From contig VTPC01004451.1 of NCBI GenBank assembly GCA_011009095.1, forward strand, positions 101,117 through 165,116: DNA of 64,000 nucleotides, given 5' to 3'. The position numbers were made by a program, and so were the translations under genes. This DNA is from Ignelater luminosus (Eukaryota > Arthropoda > Insecta > Coleoptera > Elateridae). Below are positions 48,528 through 60,440 of the stretch, piece by piece. Position 1 is the first letter of the stretch. The number at the start of each line of letters is the position of its first letter. Below the pieces are notes generated by a model. The model was given only the letters and a program-made list of their open reading frames with translations. It did not search any database and was not told where the DNA came from.

Positions 48528-48680
48528 TTAGAAAACGCGCTTTAATGGAATGGCAAGGGAATTAATAAATTAAAAATGATAGAGATATATAAATGAGTGC
48601 GTAGGCGGCTTAAAGAATTTCACTCCCAATATTGATTTCGAGGTTATTCCAATTAATATTTAATTAATTAGAACATTGAA
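48528..48680 (+). repeat. Long inverted repeat, left arm
   Basis: It shares AGAAAAC, GTAGG.GGCTT, AAAGAATTTCACT, TATTGATTTCGAGGTTA and AATTAATATTTAATTAATTA, in order, with the reverse complement of 50060-50222. Arms of about 150-160 bp with small gaps. Confidence 0.7.
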
Positions 48681-50059
48681 TTAAAATTTGTTGTTTTTTT
48701 GTTTGTAAAGTAACAAATTATTCAAATTTATACAGGGTGTCTTAAGACGTAAAGCGATATTTTCAAATTATTATACGTCACCACAGCGCTAACAAGCACT
48801 GAAAATAATAGGAATCAACAAACAGCACAGCACACAAAATGGTTAATATGTTGTAAAATTTATGCTAGTCATGCGATAATAAAGATCACCCACACGGCGC
48901 CTACCGACGTTTTTCCATCTATCTATCCATCCATCCGGACGAGACCTCACCCGCCGCGGTCCGATTGATGAAACATTAATAAATAAATCGGTATCCGAAT
49001 CCGTATCAACAGATAGGTTTATATTACCAGAAAGCTGTTAAATTAAGGGTACGGATGAACGATTATTGTGACTATAAAAGCCGGCCGCTAAAAGAAAACA
49101 CGACCTTAAATTAATAATAATAATAAAAAAAAATTTAACCAGAAGAAATCTTTTGCAAACGCAGAACAAAGCCAACAAACAAAAAAAAATGGGGAGCGAA
49201 TAAGTTATAAGTACACTGTGAGAAATCACGCGAGGCTTTTCACAAGGAGGCCCATTCAATTTTAGAATTTAACACGCCATTTAATTTAGACAATAATTAT
49301 TTAAAACGTGCACAAATAATATAATAATAATGATGATAAAAAAAGAGGCAATTATTAAGCTTTTTTTGTTTTTCTGTCTTTTTTCAATATTATTAACGAA
49401 ATTTATTATTTAATACAACTAATTGTTGAACCGTGTGCAACGCACGTAACTGTAATTTTCATTTTCATAATTAAATTCTTTTTTTATTTATAACATTAAA
49501 TAGTGAAAAAGCTTCAATACCTATTTAAAATATCAACCTGTGGGCTAAGATAATCTTATCTTAGCAAAATATTTGAAATCACAACATTGCTCTCTCACAC
49601 ACACACACATGAATGAAAGAATTCAGGCGCCGACATTTTTTACATTTCGTGACAATTGCATTTAAAAAAGAAAATTAGTTAAAAGAGTCGAGACGAATAT
49701 CTTGAGCAATATTCAAAACGCGATGTTGTCATTTGGTGCATGAAAATTAGAGCAGAGATTTTGTACTACCAGTATTAGTACTAATTATATAATTTGAAAT
49801 GAAATCAAACTTAATTAATTAGTTATTTTGTAAATTGCGTAATTACATTTATGATGCAAATACGTATATAATTATTTAATCTGTTTTGTGGTTGTCACGA
49901 TAATTAGATTAATATTTTAAGAATTTGCGAATTAGCTAATTAATTAGTTTCAAAATCTCGACGTAGAAATCAAGCATGCAACAACGTCTAGTCGTTTTAT
50001 ACAAGTCGAAGTTTACTATAATAGATTGTCCTTGGATTTTTCGATAAATTCCGATAGTC
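48681..50059. other. AT-rich spacer between inverted arms, rich in TTAATTA
   Basis: It contains many ATTA/TTAATTAA words (for example 49812-49828 and 49930-49948) and a solo TACAGGGTGTC near 48732. No gene. A 73-codon minus frame (49259-49038) looks like chance. Confidence 0.4.
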
Positions 50060-50222
50060 TAACATTTTAATTAATTAAATATTAATTTAACCTCGAAATC
50101 AATAATCAAACAACCCGCCGAACAAATTGCCAGTGAAATTCTTTTACAAGAAGCCTCCTACACGCTCGTTTTTAATTCTTAATCTTTCGATACATTCCTT
50201 TTAAAACGAGTTTTCTGAAAAC
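50060..50222 (-). repeat. Long inverted repeat, right arm
   Basis: Inverted counterpart of 48528-48680, with one extra block of about 20 bp between GGCAA and TATTGATTTC relative to the left arm. Confidence 0.7.
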
Positions 50223-51059
50223 GGGCAAGTAATTTATAAATTTTTCACTTCGGTCAGACAATTAATAAAAATTGCAAAATCTCTTTCAAACACTGCAATC
50301 TCCCAATTTCCTCCTAAACAACAACCCCAAAGTTCACTAAATTCCCAAAACCAGAGCTCTACTAGACATCCGCAACGATTATCGGCTCCGGCGCCTCCAA
50401 GCTGATTAAGTTATATAAACTAGAATGTATTTAAGATTAAAAAAAGTTTATGTCGAGGCTTTATCATTCTGCATTAGCCTATTTCTAAAAAAAAACAGCA
50501 ATTTATGAGGAAAATGTGTTTATGGCCTTCATAAAATTTTTTCGGATCGATTTAAATCGACGAAACCTTGTTGACGTAGGCTTTTTGCCACAAGGTATAG
50601 GTACTGTCGTACGATTTCTTTTGTTTTTCATTCACTTGCATTTGTTGACAATTATTTTTCAAGATCATTTTCCCCCAATAAAAGTCGGAACAAAAAGTAT
50701 CTAAAGGTGGTATCAGTTGAATCGGTAAGAAAATTCTTTGATGCTATTTTAAAAAATGAGGTTATAACCCTTTCAAAGTATAGCTTTTCGTCACGTACTT
50801 ATAAAACAAATTTAATTTGAATTTTCAATTTTCCCACAGTTACTCGATTAATTCTAAATAGTCTGGGCAATATCCCAGCTGTCTAGATTAAGACAAAAAA
50901 CTGGATTTTTAGTAACTCTGGAAATAAAAATAAATAACGAAAATTAGCGTATTCGATTCAGAATTCTCCGTACAATCCAAATATGTAAAGATATACAGGG
51001 TGTCCCATTTAAAATAAAAAAAATTGCATTCACTAACTATAATGTATGTTTATTCCAAG
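50223..51059. other. AT-rich stretch without recognised gene
   Basis: It contains a solo TACAGGGTGTCCCATTTAAA transposon-end word near 50995; no gene. Confidence 0.4.
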
Positions 51060-52268
51060 TTACATTAAAATTCGTTCATAAATAGAAAACTCCGTACCCT
51101 ATAGCGTAGATCACCCGGTATAGAGAGATTTTGTTTAGTAAGACACGCACTCAACATTGTCGATACTACAACCTACACTATTCATAGTATAAAGTTCCAC
51201 CTCTCCACGACCAACCGTTTTCGAGATTTAACACCATTTAGTGAAAAAACAAAACAGGATCTGTCTGCCTTGCTTGTTTTTGTTTTATGCAGCTCAGCAA
51301 ACTGTTTATAATCACCAAACTTCTACTCTCGATGTGATCTTCCTATTCCGAGATGCAAAGGAAAGTCGGAAGAACCCAAAACGGCTATTACCGATGCCTG
51401 TTGACTACTAAAGTCGCATTGCGATACCATGACCCATTCCTGAAAACCAGAATTAAGTTAGATTAGTGTTTATAAGCTTGTTGAATACCATTAAAAGAAA
51501 TATTTTTGGCAACACTTATTATTGGAAGTGACAGGCTCGGTCTCCGAACTTAAGTGTGCCCTACGGCAAAATTAAATTTTTTACCTCATTATCTGCGATC
51601 TCGTATGATAACTTCCAATACAGAAATCCAAAATTGATGCGATTGATTCTTGCGCTCTTATCAACTCAATATCCGAAGCCGATCTTGGGAAGCGGATGAA
51701 ATTTCGGCAGATAACGAAGCGATTAACGACTTCATGATGGCAAAGAGAGGTGGCAGTCCTTTGGAATTCGCCTTCCACTTGTAACCCAATATCTAATAAG
51801 TAACTGAAGTCGCATTTCGATACCATGACCCGTTCCTGAAATCCAGAAGATGCTAGACATAAAGAAAAGGAGATCGTCGTTGAAAAGCCTCTATTCAATT
51901 GCCTGTTACCAAGAACCAAAGTTCCATGCCTGAACGATATTTTTTAAGATTCATGATCTAGTAAGTGTTACAAAAACAAAAGAGAATCGCTGGCAATCAA
52001 CCTCGTCGATATTATCTGTACACTACACCATTTATAGTATAGATAGCTTTGGAGATTTTCACACTTATCAAAGAAGACGGAAAGAAGGATCTGTTCGGTT
52101 CATGTTCCGAGCTAAACTGTTTACAGTCGTCAAAGTCTCGGAGAAACAAAAGAAACTCAGAAGAAAGAAAAACGATAATCGTCTATAAGTGGATTGTTGA
52201 GAACCTTCGATATACTACTGTAGCAGCTATCAAAGTTCAATTTTGATACCGTGACCTGTTCCTGAGAT
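51060..52268 (-). repeat. Family E tandem-like repeats, left part
   Basis: The word GATACC.TGACC..TTCCTGA recurs near 51424, 51820 and 52247, a spacing of about 400-425 bp. ACCAAGAACCAAAGTTCCATG at about 51908 recurs as ACCAAGAATCAAAGTTCCATG at about 52782. The 112-codon minus frame 51919-51581 carries the RSASDIELIRAQ motif also seen at 45480-45797. Confidence 0.65.
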
Positions 52269-52735
52269 TCAGCAGGTAAAGGCCTGGACGAACTGGGGTT
52301 TTTGTCGGGTCCCAGTTTAAAAATCTACCGCGGTTTTCGAGCCTATTATATCCGGTCAATCGAGCCAGTCGGGCCGCTCATCTCTTTCGGGCCCTCTCGG
52401 GCTTGCCGGACTTCTCTTAGCGCCAGTCGGGCTTTTCGGGATGTTATTTTTGTCTTGATTCAAAGTGACTGAGATTTTTTTTTGTATTGACTCGGACGGG
52501 CTATTTTCGTACTGAACTGCATTGGAAGAGTGTCGCACTGACTCGAACAAGCGTCATTTTCGTACTAAGCCGGACAAGCATTATTTTCATATTAAACCGA
52601 AGGAGAGAATTTTCATACCGCACCCTAAACGGGACGAGTTTCTTGGTCGGGTCGATCAAGAAGTTACCAGGATTTTTTCAGATCGGGCCTGGAGATTTCG
52701 GCCCGTACAGGGCTCTACCAGAAGGTGTTAGTAGT
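52269..52735. repeat. Family B repeat, third copy, inserted in family E
   Basis: GTCGGGTCCC, TCTCGGGCTTGCCGG and GTCGGGCTTTTCGGG wording, then the TATTTTCGTACTGA / CATTATTTTCATA block shared with 20960-21190, then GATCAAGAAGTTACCAGGAT and GGAGATTTCGGCCCGTACAG shared with 21950-22050. Family E resumes at about 52736. Confidence 0.75.
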
Positions 52736-53130
52736 AAACAGAAGATGATCGTTCAAAAGCCTTTATTCAACTGTTTGTTACCAAGAATCAAAGTTCCATG
52801 CCTGAACAACAATTCTTTATTGAGGTTGCGATCCAGTAAGTGTTACAAAAAAAGAAAAGAATCAGTGGCAATCAACATTTATGTTGCTTTCATGCTTCAT
52901 CTCGATGTAATTTTCCGTTCTCGGGGTAAAAATGAAACTTCTTAGAACGAAAACAAACGAAGATCATCGATATCTAGATCATAGGAGGGATCTACTACTG
53001 TTAGCTACAATGGTATTGTTTTGATACCATGACGCGTTCCTGAGATGCAGAAGTGTTGGAAACGACAAAAGCTTTCATTCGATGTCCCATGTCTGAACGA
53101 CAACTCCTTATTGAGATTTAGAAGGCGTTA
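52736..53130 (-). repeat. Family E repeats, right part
   Basis: It continues the wording of 51900-52260 (ATGCCTGAACAACAATTC, TTTGATACCATGACGCGTTC near 53020), supporting insertion of family B into a pre-existing family E array. Confidence 0.6.
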
Positions 53131-54393
53131 GAAAAACAAAAACAAAAAACAATCGCCGGAGATCTTCTGATTTTTTTCACATAAGATGAGTTTTCTGTGT
53201 TCAAAAAATCAGAAATGTCAGAATCCTTTACTGTGCATCTTCTAGTATTTTTAGATTCTTTGGGTCAGGGGGAATCCCCGGACATGTGACTCCTCATTAA
53301 TCTCCAATCGCGCAGCAGATCACTTCAGATCTGACAGTAGTAAGCAATGGATGCGAAACACGGACGAGAATTCTTGATTTTTATCAAGTTGGCCGTTTTG
53401 TATCTAATACTTCAAAGTATCTGAGTTGAAGAGAAGATTTTTCCGTCTAGCGAGTAGGCTTTTAGAAATCACCTAGCATGCACTTGGTGGCAGTTTGACA
53501 GGCTTTGGCTTGATGTTTGAAGGATTAAAAATCAAACTGGGAAGTACAATCGGAGTTTACTTGAAGAAACTGCACGGGTTTGGGTCACCAACTGGCATTT
53601 GTTCTATAAAACTTGGGCCCTCTTCCATTAGCTTTTTTTGTAATCATTTTTTTAGGTATTTATCTGGACTTTGTTTGGGCTAAATCACGTTATTCATGTG
53701 TTTGTAGTCTTCTTTGATCAAAAACAATTTCGTTAATGCAAAACATCCCCTGACAATAACATTCTTGACCGTTGCGTTGTCATGAACTTATTGAGGTTAT
53801 GTTTTTGCTACGGAACAAAATTTAAATAAAGGCAGTTTTTAAGCATGATGAGAAAGGGAAAATTTTATTTTTCATCTTGGAGCTTTTGTTAAATTTAAAA
53901 TATGACATGATGGAGTAAGTAAAATAAATTCTTGTAGGTGGATATTTATGTTTAAAGCCACCTTCAGGTGTATACAAACCGTTTCATATAATATAAACTT
54001 TTTAAAGAAATCGTAACCAACACCATGAATAATACACACAAGACACACTCATGTGTGTAATTAATTAAAAATAACACGGAAGTTGAACCTTTTGCTCTGA
54101 CGTTTTGCAAGAGAAGTTCTTATACACATACATAGGTTAGTTAGCATCGGCAAGAGGAAAAATTTACATGAACATCAAATGAAAGTTAATCCGGAACAGA
54201 AAACGTTCTCCGTGTGTGTGTTGTTGCATCCATCCTATTGTTTTCCTCTTACACTTATTATTAACACTTTTACATGTACTTTTAATATTTTATGTGTGTG
54301 TGGGTACTTTCTAAATAGTTTTTTATTCCTAGATGTGTATCGCATGTAACACTCTAATAATAAAGCTTCATCTCTCTCTTTTTTTTGTTACAG
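53131..54393. other. Probably intronic stretch
   Basis: AT-rich with T-rich and TG-rich tracts, no repeat array. It ends in a polypyrimidine run (TCTCTCTCTTTTTTTTG) and TTACAG, a strong acceptor for the exon at 54394. Confidence 0.4.
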
Positions 54394-54528
54394 TGGCGCA
54401 CGTGATGTGGGCAGCATGGGGCTGGGGGCGGCGTCCTCCCGGCAGCTCAACTCCTCTGCTCCTCGTTCTCCGGTGCCTGGCGCAAGCCCTTGCCACCGGC
54501 TTCCACCGTTTCCTCGCCAGGTTCTCAG
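54394..54528 (+). CDS. Putative GC-rich coding exon, possible signal peptide (host gene, unidentified)
   Basis: A 135-bp GC-rich island in AT-rich DNA, with a long polypyrimidine tract and TTACAG before it and CTCAG-GTCAGT after it. The length is divisible by three. The frame starting TG-GCG is open (AHVMWAAWGWGRRPPGSST...). It contains an in-frame ATG followed by a positively charged stretch and a hydrophobic core (PLLLVLRCLAQALA), like an N-terminal signal peptide. The next frame is also open (GARDVGSMGLGAASSRQLNS...), Ser and Pro rich, so the reading frame is not settled. If the previous exon ended in A, the split codon would itself be ATG. The gene is not recognised. It may be exon 2 of the transcript from 43279. 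Confidence 0.4.
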
Positions 54529-55239
54529 GTCAGTCAACTTTCACCTATATATTTACGAAATTTTTTTTTAAATATCACAATATTTAATAGTAATAATAAT
54601 AAGTTAATGTTTTTAAATTCTTTTTTTCTCCATTATTAGCATTACAAATTTTATTATGTCGCGGAATTCCTCCGAGATACCTTCTTTTCTTCTCGTGTAA
54701 ATTTATAGACTAACGCGCTTATAATTTACAAGTTACCATCGGGCTGTGATTCATAAGTTTACACACCCAGTTATAAAAGAGAAATATGGAAAAAAATACT
54801 GTAGATATTTTTAACGGGTCGGGGCACACCTTTAAAAGGCTCCGATCGTATTGAAACCACCCTATAAATTAAGGGAAAAAATTAATTGGCTTCGATATTT
54901 TCTTTAAACGAAAGAAATTTCTTTACTACGTATATCGACGTAATTAATTTTGCAAATTATAACTGTGACTAGACTTGCAATGCCAATGAGAAACAATCTT
55001 GATACTCAGGAAACGTGGCAAGCCTTTCCATATAGATTCCCACATTGTTTATTAATAGAACATATTATTACTTAATTCAACTTGAAGGAACTAAAGGTAG
55101 TTAAATAAAATGTTAACATTGACCTAGTCCGAATTTGCTTCCAAGTTATGAAGTTTTGGACGGCCTTGGTTGGGATTGTAAAATCAGGTATCCATAAAAC
55201 CGTTCTTATGATAATGTTTTTTTTTCATTGAAATTTCCT
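54529..55239. other. AT-rich, probably intronic stretch
   Basis: Nothing recognised beyond the donor at its left edge. Confidence 0.4.
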
Positions 55240-56250
55240 CCTAATAATAAGAGGTACGGTTCTGTTCTCTTCAATAGAAGCACAACCTGAGCCACCGTAG
55301 GTGGCCCGTTGAAGAAGACAGTTCAACCCGTATCTATGAAATGGTTAATGAAGGGCGCAGCCCGATCTGTATTCGTATCTAAGTTTTCTAAGAAGGTTCC
55401 GTGTTCGTAATCAGAGTTCCTAAGATGGTTAATAAAGGGCGAAGCGTGACTCCGAACCACCGGAGGTGGCCCGTTGAAGAAGACAGTTCAACTCATGTTA
55501 TTTAGCTATGATATGGTTAAAAAAGGACGCAACTCGACCTTTGTTTGTAATCAGCGTTCCTAAGAAGGTTAATAGAGGACGAAGCTCTGTCCTAAGCCAC
55601 CATAGGTGGCCTGTTGGAGAAGACAGTTTGACCCGTAGCTATGAAATGGTTAATGAAGGACGCAGCCCGATCTGTGTTAATAGTCAGGTTTTCTAAGTTT
55701 TCGTGTTTGTAACTGGATTCCTAAGAAAGTTAGTAAAAGGCGAAGCTCGACTCAGAGCCACTGTATGAAGAACGCAGCCCGACCTGCGTTGTTATTTAGG
55801 CATGAGATGGTTGATGAAGGACGCAGCCCGATGTTTGTTCGTATTATGCTTCTTGAAAAGGCTACTGTGAAGGGCGAAACCCCACCTTGAACCACCGCAT
55901 GTGGCCCGTTGAAGAGCACGAAGCGACCCGTGTTGCTTTTAACTGTAAGCTGGTTAATGGAGAGCACAGCCGGGTGTTCGTATTTAGATCTGCTATAGAG
56001 GTTAATGAAGGGCGAATTAGGTAGCCCGTTGAAGAGACCAACACGACTCTTGTTGATATTTTTCTATCTTAAGAAGATTAATTGGGAGGAAGCCTAACCC
56101 GTTTTCGTATTCAGATCTGGTAAAAAGGTGGTGACAGGTGAAACCCAATCTAAAGGCACTGCAGGTGGACTTTTCAAGAGAGCAGCAGGACTGTTTATAT
56201 TTTAGCTATCTTACGATGGTTAATGAAGGGCACAACCCTACTCGTTTTCA
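55240..56250 (+). repeat. Family A repeat array A6
   Basis: Units of roughly 140-165 bp: TGGTTAATGAAGGGC, GGGC-GCA-GCCC (55353-55363), AAGAAGGTTAATA, then GCCACC-GTA-GGTGGC (55291-55305), CCACC-GGA-GGTGG near 55460, and CCCGTTGAAGAAGACAG. It has the same orientation as A4 and A5. The third array position (near 55600) has CCACC-ATA-GGTGG, an exception to the GNA loop rule. Confidence 0.83.
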
Positions 56251-58180
56251 GACAAATTTGTGATTGTAAACACCTGTTTTGTGTGTAATGTGATTAAACC
56301 GAATGGGGGTCTGTTGAAATAGCAAAACTTTTATTCATTTCACAAACTCTCTTTTAGTTTCGACTTTGCTGTTGTTTGTTTTTTAACCTTAATCAGGGTT
56401 TGATCTCGCCTGGAAAACAAGACAAATCTGGAAAAGTTAGAGAAAAACAACTTTTAATAAGAACAAATATACTGACGTTGTCAACAGAGCCAACTCAAGA
56501 TGTGAGGCATCTTAGGATCCTCCACCATGTCATTTTTGGAGTCCTAAGTGGGGGGTTCACATGTTTGGTTTGGAGCCCGAGCTCGGGGGTTCCCCCATAG
56601 GCGCTCACGACAGAGGCGTTTAAGGGTGCTGGCTGACATGCTTTGAACCAGCTCTGATCGCTAATAAAAACGGGAGCTACAGGAAGGACAAAACGCAACT
56701 ACGTATGAGATAAATGCAACACGAATTTGGGCTGCATACCTGCAACCATAACAGTGTTCAGTTGTCTGCTAGAATAAAAAAGAAAAAGTGACGCGATGAT
56801 AATCCGCCTATCATTTAAGTAAAATAACTGTACATTTCAGCTTCTGCAATATTAATCATAACGGCAAATACGATTCTCTTTGATAAACGATATGTTAGGG
56901 AAGATAACGCCGAAAGGAATAGCAATCTCGATCAAAAATTAATGCTATATTGATTGGCTGTCTCGTATAGGCATTTTCTTGATTTCCCAAGGGTCACTTT
57001 TACTACATCCGCTCCATCAAGAAAACAACAAAAAAAACCCTAACCTAAATCTTAATTCCAGACTGTCTATTGTCTTTGCTACACAAAAAAATCAAATTCT
57101 ACTTAATTCAATTTTGCCAGCATTCATTATTTTCTCATTATAAAGGAAACACAAACACCTTTAGAGACACAACCATGATATTAACATTATCATATCCCCT
57201 AAACTAGGTCAAATTGTGTCAACTTATTCGCAAATTACCAGTTTCCAGAGCGCGGCGTTTAAAGTATTAACGCGCAAGTGGTGGATTAATAAGAAGTCCC
57301 ACGGGTGGATATTTTATGCTTGTATGTGCACATGTATGTTATATTATGTATTTGTACGTGGGTAATACGGAAAGGAAGTGTCCAATTGTGGCCGTGAGTA
57401 GGTGGAACCGCTCACGCGTGCCGTATACTTTTAATTTTCTTTTTTGAATCTATATACACATTTTTTTATTATTATTACTACATAGTATTACTGTTATTAC
57501 ACATTCTTAAAATATAACCAGATACTCACTCACATTAGGTTAACTAAACCAGTGGTCAGCTGAAAATGCGCACGATAGGTGGAGTTGACGAAATAAAATT
57601 GATGGTTCTCCTTGCAATTATTTTAACTTTTTTTCGTCGGAGGTTTTTTTAGTTGGGATCTAATTTGGGTACAGGTGGAAATATTGTTAACAACTTTTAT
57701 TAATAGTTCAACATAAATCTTGGTTGGTTTAACCTTGTTCAAATCGAGTTACCTAGGCTTCAATTTTAAAACCGATGTGTAACTGTAATTGAGCGAACCG
57801 CATGATTTATATTTCAGTAATGGGATGTGTCGCTGTTTAGATTATTTCAAAAAGATTTTTCTTGTTTGAAGTGTTGAAGTAGCCGCTGTTGAAAAATTTG
57901 GCAAGGATGAATTGGATGGTGTGTGCTACGAAGTAAAACTAATGTTGAAATTTAAAAACTGACTAAAAGAATTTGGTGTGCGAGCACTTGAAAGTTGAAA
58001 CTACACGAGAAAAATATTTTTATCAAGCGCGAAATTATGATCTTCAGACCGTGCGTAAATCGTAAATGTATATGTATACAGATTACAAATCGTTTTTAAT
58101 ATTTATGCTATATCGTCATTCTTTTGAGATATATTTAGAAAAAAAAAATTTTTCTGAAAAGCCACAGAATATCAAGTGTA
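56251..58180. other. AT-rich stretch without clear gene
   Basis: A block near 56395-56450 (TCTCGCCTGGAAAACA...) recurs in diverged form near 62665, so a further dispersed repeat is present. A GC-rich patch at 56500-56640 includes the palindrome CCCGAGCTCGGG. No gene is recognised. Confidence 0.4.
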
Positions 58181-60440
58181 CAATTATTTAACGGATTGTC
58201 GGAAAGTTAGAGTATTCTAATACATAATTAAGTTGTCTGTATATTACTTTGTCAAATTTAGAATCAATACTGGAACCTTCTTTGGTCAGATACCTAGCTA
58301 AAAAGATACAGTGCTAAATGCTGAAATGCTAATTTACTCATGGCAGAGACTTTTTGAGATCTCACCAAGAGATATATTCAGAAAACTAAGCTTGTTAAAG
58401 GATGCAGTGCTAGATGCTGAAATTCTAACTTGCTCACGGCAGAAACTTGATATGATCTCAGGAAGAGAGGGAATTCGTTAAAAAATAGAGCCTCTAATGA
58501 ACTCTGTTAGGAAACCTGCTTTGGTCAGATACGCAGAAAGCTCAACTTGCTAAAGAATACTCGACTACATGCCGAAATCCTGATTTGCTCACGTCAGAGA
58601 CTTGCTGAGATTTTAAGAAGAGAGGGAGTTATATATATATATAGAACCTGTAATGGAATCTATGTTAGGAAACCTTCTCTGGTTATATACACAGAAAATT
58701 AAACTTGCCAAAACATACGCTATTAGATGCTGAAATATTGACCTGCCCAGCAGTACTGAAACATTTTAAGATCTTACCAAGAGATGTTTGAATATATCCT
58801 GTAATTGAATCTACGTTAAGAAGCCTTTTTTGGCCAGATACCGAGAAAGCTGAACTTTATAAAGACTACAGTAATAGATCCTGAAATCCTAACTTGGCTT
58901 ACTGCAAAAACTTCTTGAGATCCCGCCATGAGATGAAATTCGTCAAAGGTGTAACTTGCAGTGAGATCTTTTATAGCGAATCTTCTATGCTCCGATACGC
59001 AATAAACAACTTGTTAAAGGAAACAGTCATACATGCTGAAATTCTAATTTGCTCAAAGTTGGTACTTTGAGAACTCACCACGAGAGGAATTTCGTCGAAA
59101 ATAGAACGTGCAATAAAATCTATGTTAGGAAGCGTTTTTGGTATGATATGCAATATGATGAATTTGCTCAAGGATCTAGCTCCAGATAACGAAATTTTGA
59201 CTTGCCCAAAGTTGATACTTTAAGAGCTTACCAAGAGGCAAATTTCATGAAAAATCGAATCTGTAATAGAATCTTATGTTAGGGAAGCTTTTTTGGTGAG
59301 ATATACTATAAGCTGAATTTGCTCAAGCATATAGCTCTAGATAACGAAATTTTGACTTGCCCAAAGTTGAGGCTTTGAGAGCTTACCAAGAGGCGAATTT
59401 CATGAAAAATCGAATCTGTAATAGAATCTTATGTTAGGGAAGCTTTTTTGGTGAGATATACTATAAGCTGAATTTGCTCAAGCATATAGCTCTAGATAAC
59501 GAAATTTTGACTTGCCCAAAGTTGAGGCTTTGAGAGCTTACCAAGAGNNNNNNNNNNACGAATTTCATGCAAAAACGAATCTGTAATAGAATCAATGTTA
59601 AGGAAGCCTTTTTGGTGAGATATGCAATATGATGAATTTGTTCAAGTATCTAGCTCCAGATAACGAAATTTTGGCTTACCTACCCAAAGTTGAGACTTTG
59701 AGAACTTACCAAGAGAGGAAATTCGTCTAAAATAATGAAATGTATGTTAGGGTATAGTTTTCAAATATGGAACTTTGGTAACATCTTTTGTTCTGAAGCC
59801 TTTTTGGGCCAAACACATACTGAAGAGTTTTCTCTGTTTGACGCTGAAACCTTAAACTGCTCATAGTCAGAGACTTTCTGAAAACCTGAATGGAATCTTA
59901 TGTTTGCTGAGCCTTTTTTTGGTCAAAAACGTGTACAAGTTTGCACTTATCATGAATTTATGCTAATAGCTGAAGATTGAGATTTTTCCCAAATTTCTGC
60001 AAATTCGTTGAATATGGAATATTATATTGCAAAGTCTTCTACAAGTTTGCACTTACTCAAGGATTTCCAGTGTTTGACTTCGAAACCCCAACCGGTCCAT
60101 GAATTTTTTGAGAACTAGCCAAGAATAATGATTGGGGTTTCTTTTCTCATTAAAGCAAAAAGGCGAAAACAGCCTCGAATGTAATTTCTATTATGAAACT
60201 TTCTGTGACCAAGTGTGACAGCTTAACTTGCTGAACTATCAATACCTGCGAGTGTCTAATAAGAAATCTTTGCAACACGCCGTATAATGAAATCTGTGCT
60301 GCAGAGCTTTCTTTGATCAGACATCCAAAACGTTTTAGCAAGTGGTTTTGTTGTGTTAGGAGTGTCTCTGTCGAAAATCTCAAAATTAGGAAAATTTTAT
60401 GCTTCATGTTGAAATTTTGATTTGACAATTTAATTTACTA
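58180..60440. repeat. 155-bp satellite array (degenerate monomers)
   Basis: Monomers carry GGAAGCCTTTTTTGGT.AGATA, AAGCTGAA.TTGCT, GAAATTTTGACTTGC and CTTACCAAGAG. Spacing of the first word is about 148-159 bp from 58510 to 59436. Early and late units are strongly diverged, while units around 59240-59547 are nearly or fully identical. The 10-N gap lies inside. Confidence 0.88.
59548..59557. other. Assembly gap (10 N)
   Basis: Ten N within the satellite array. A round number of N usually means unknown length. Confidence 0.99.
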
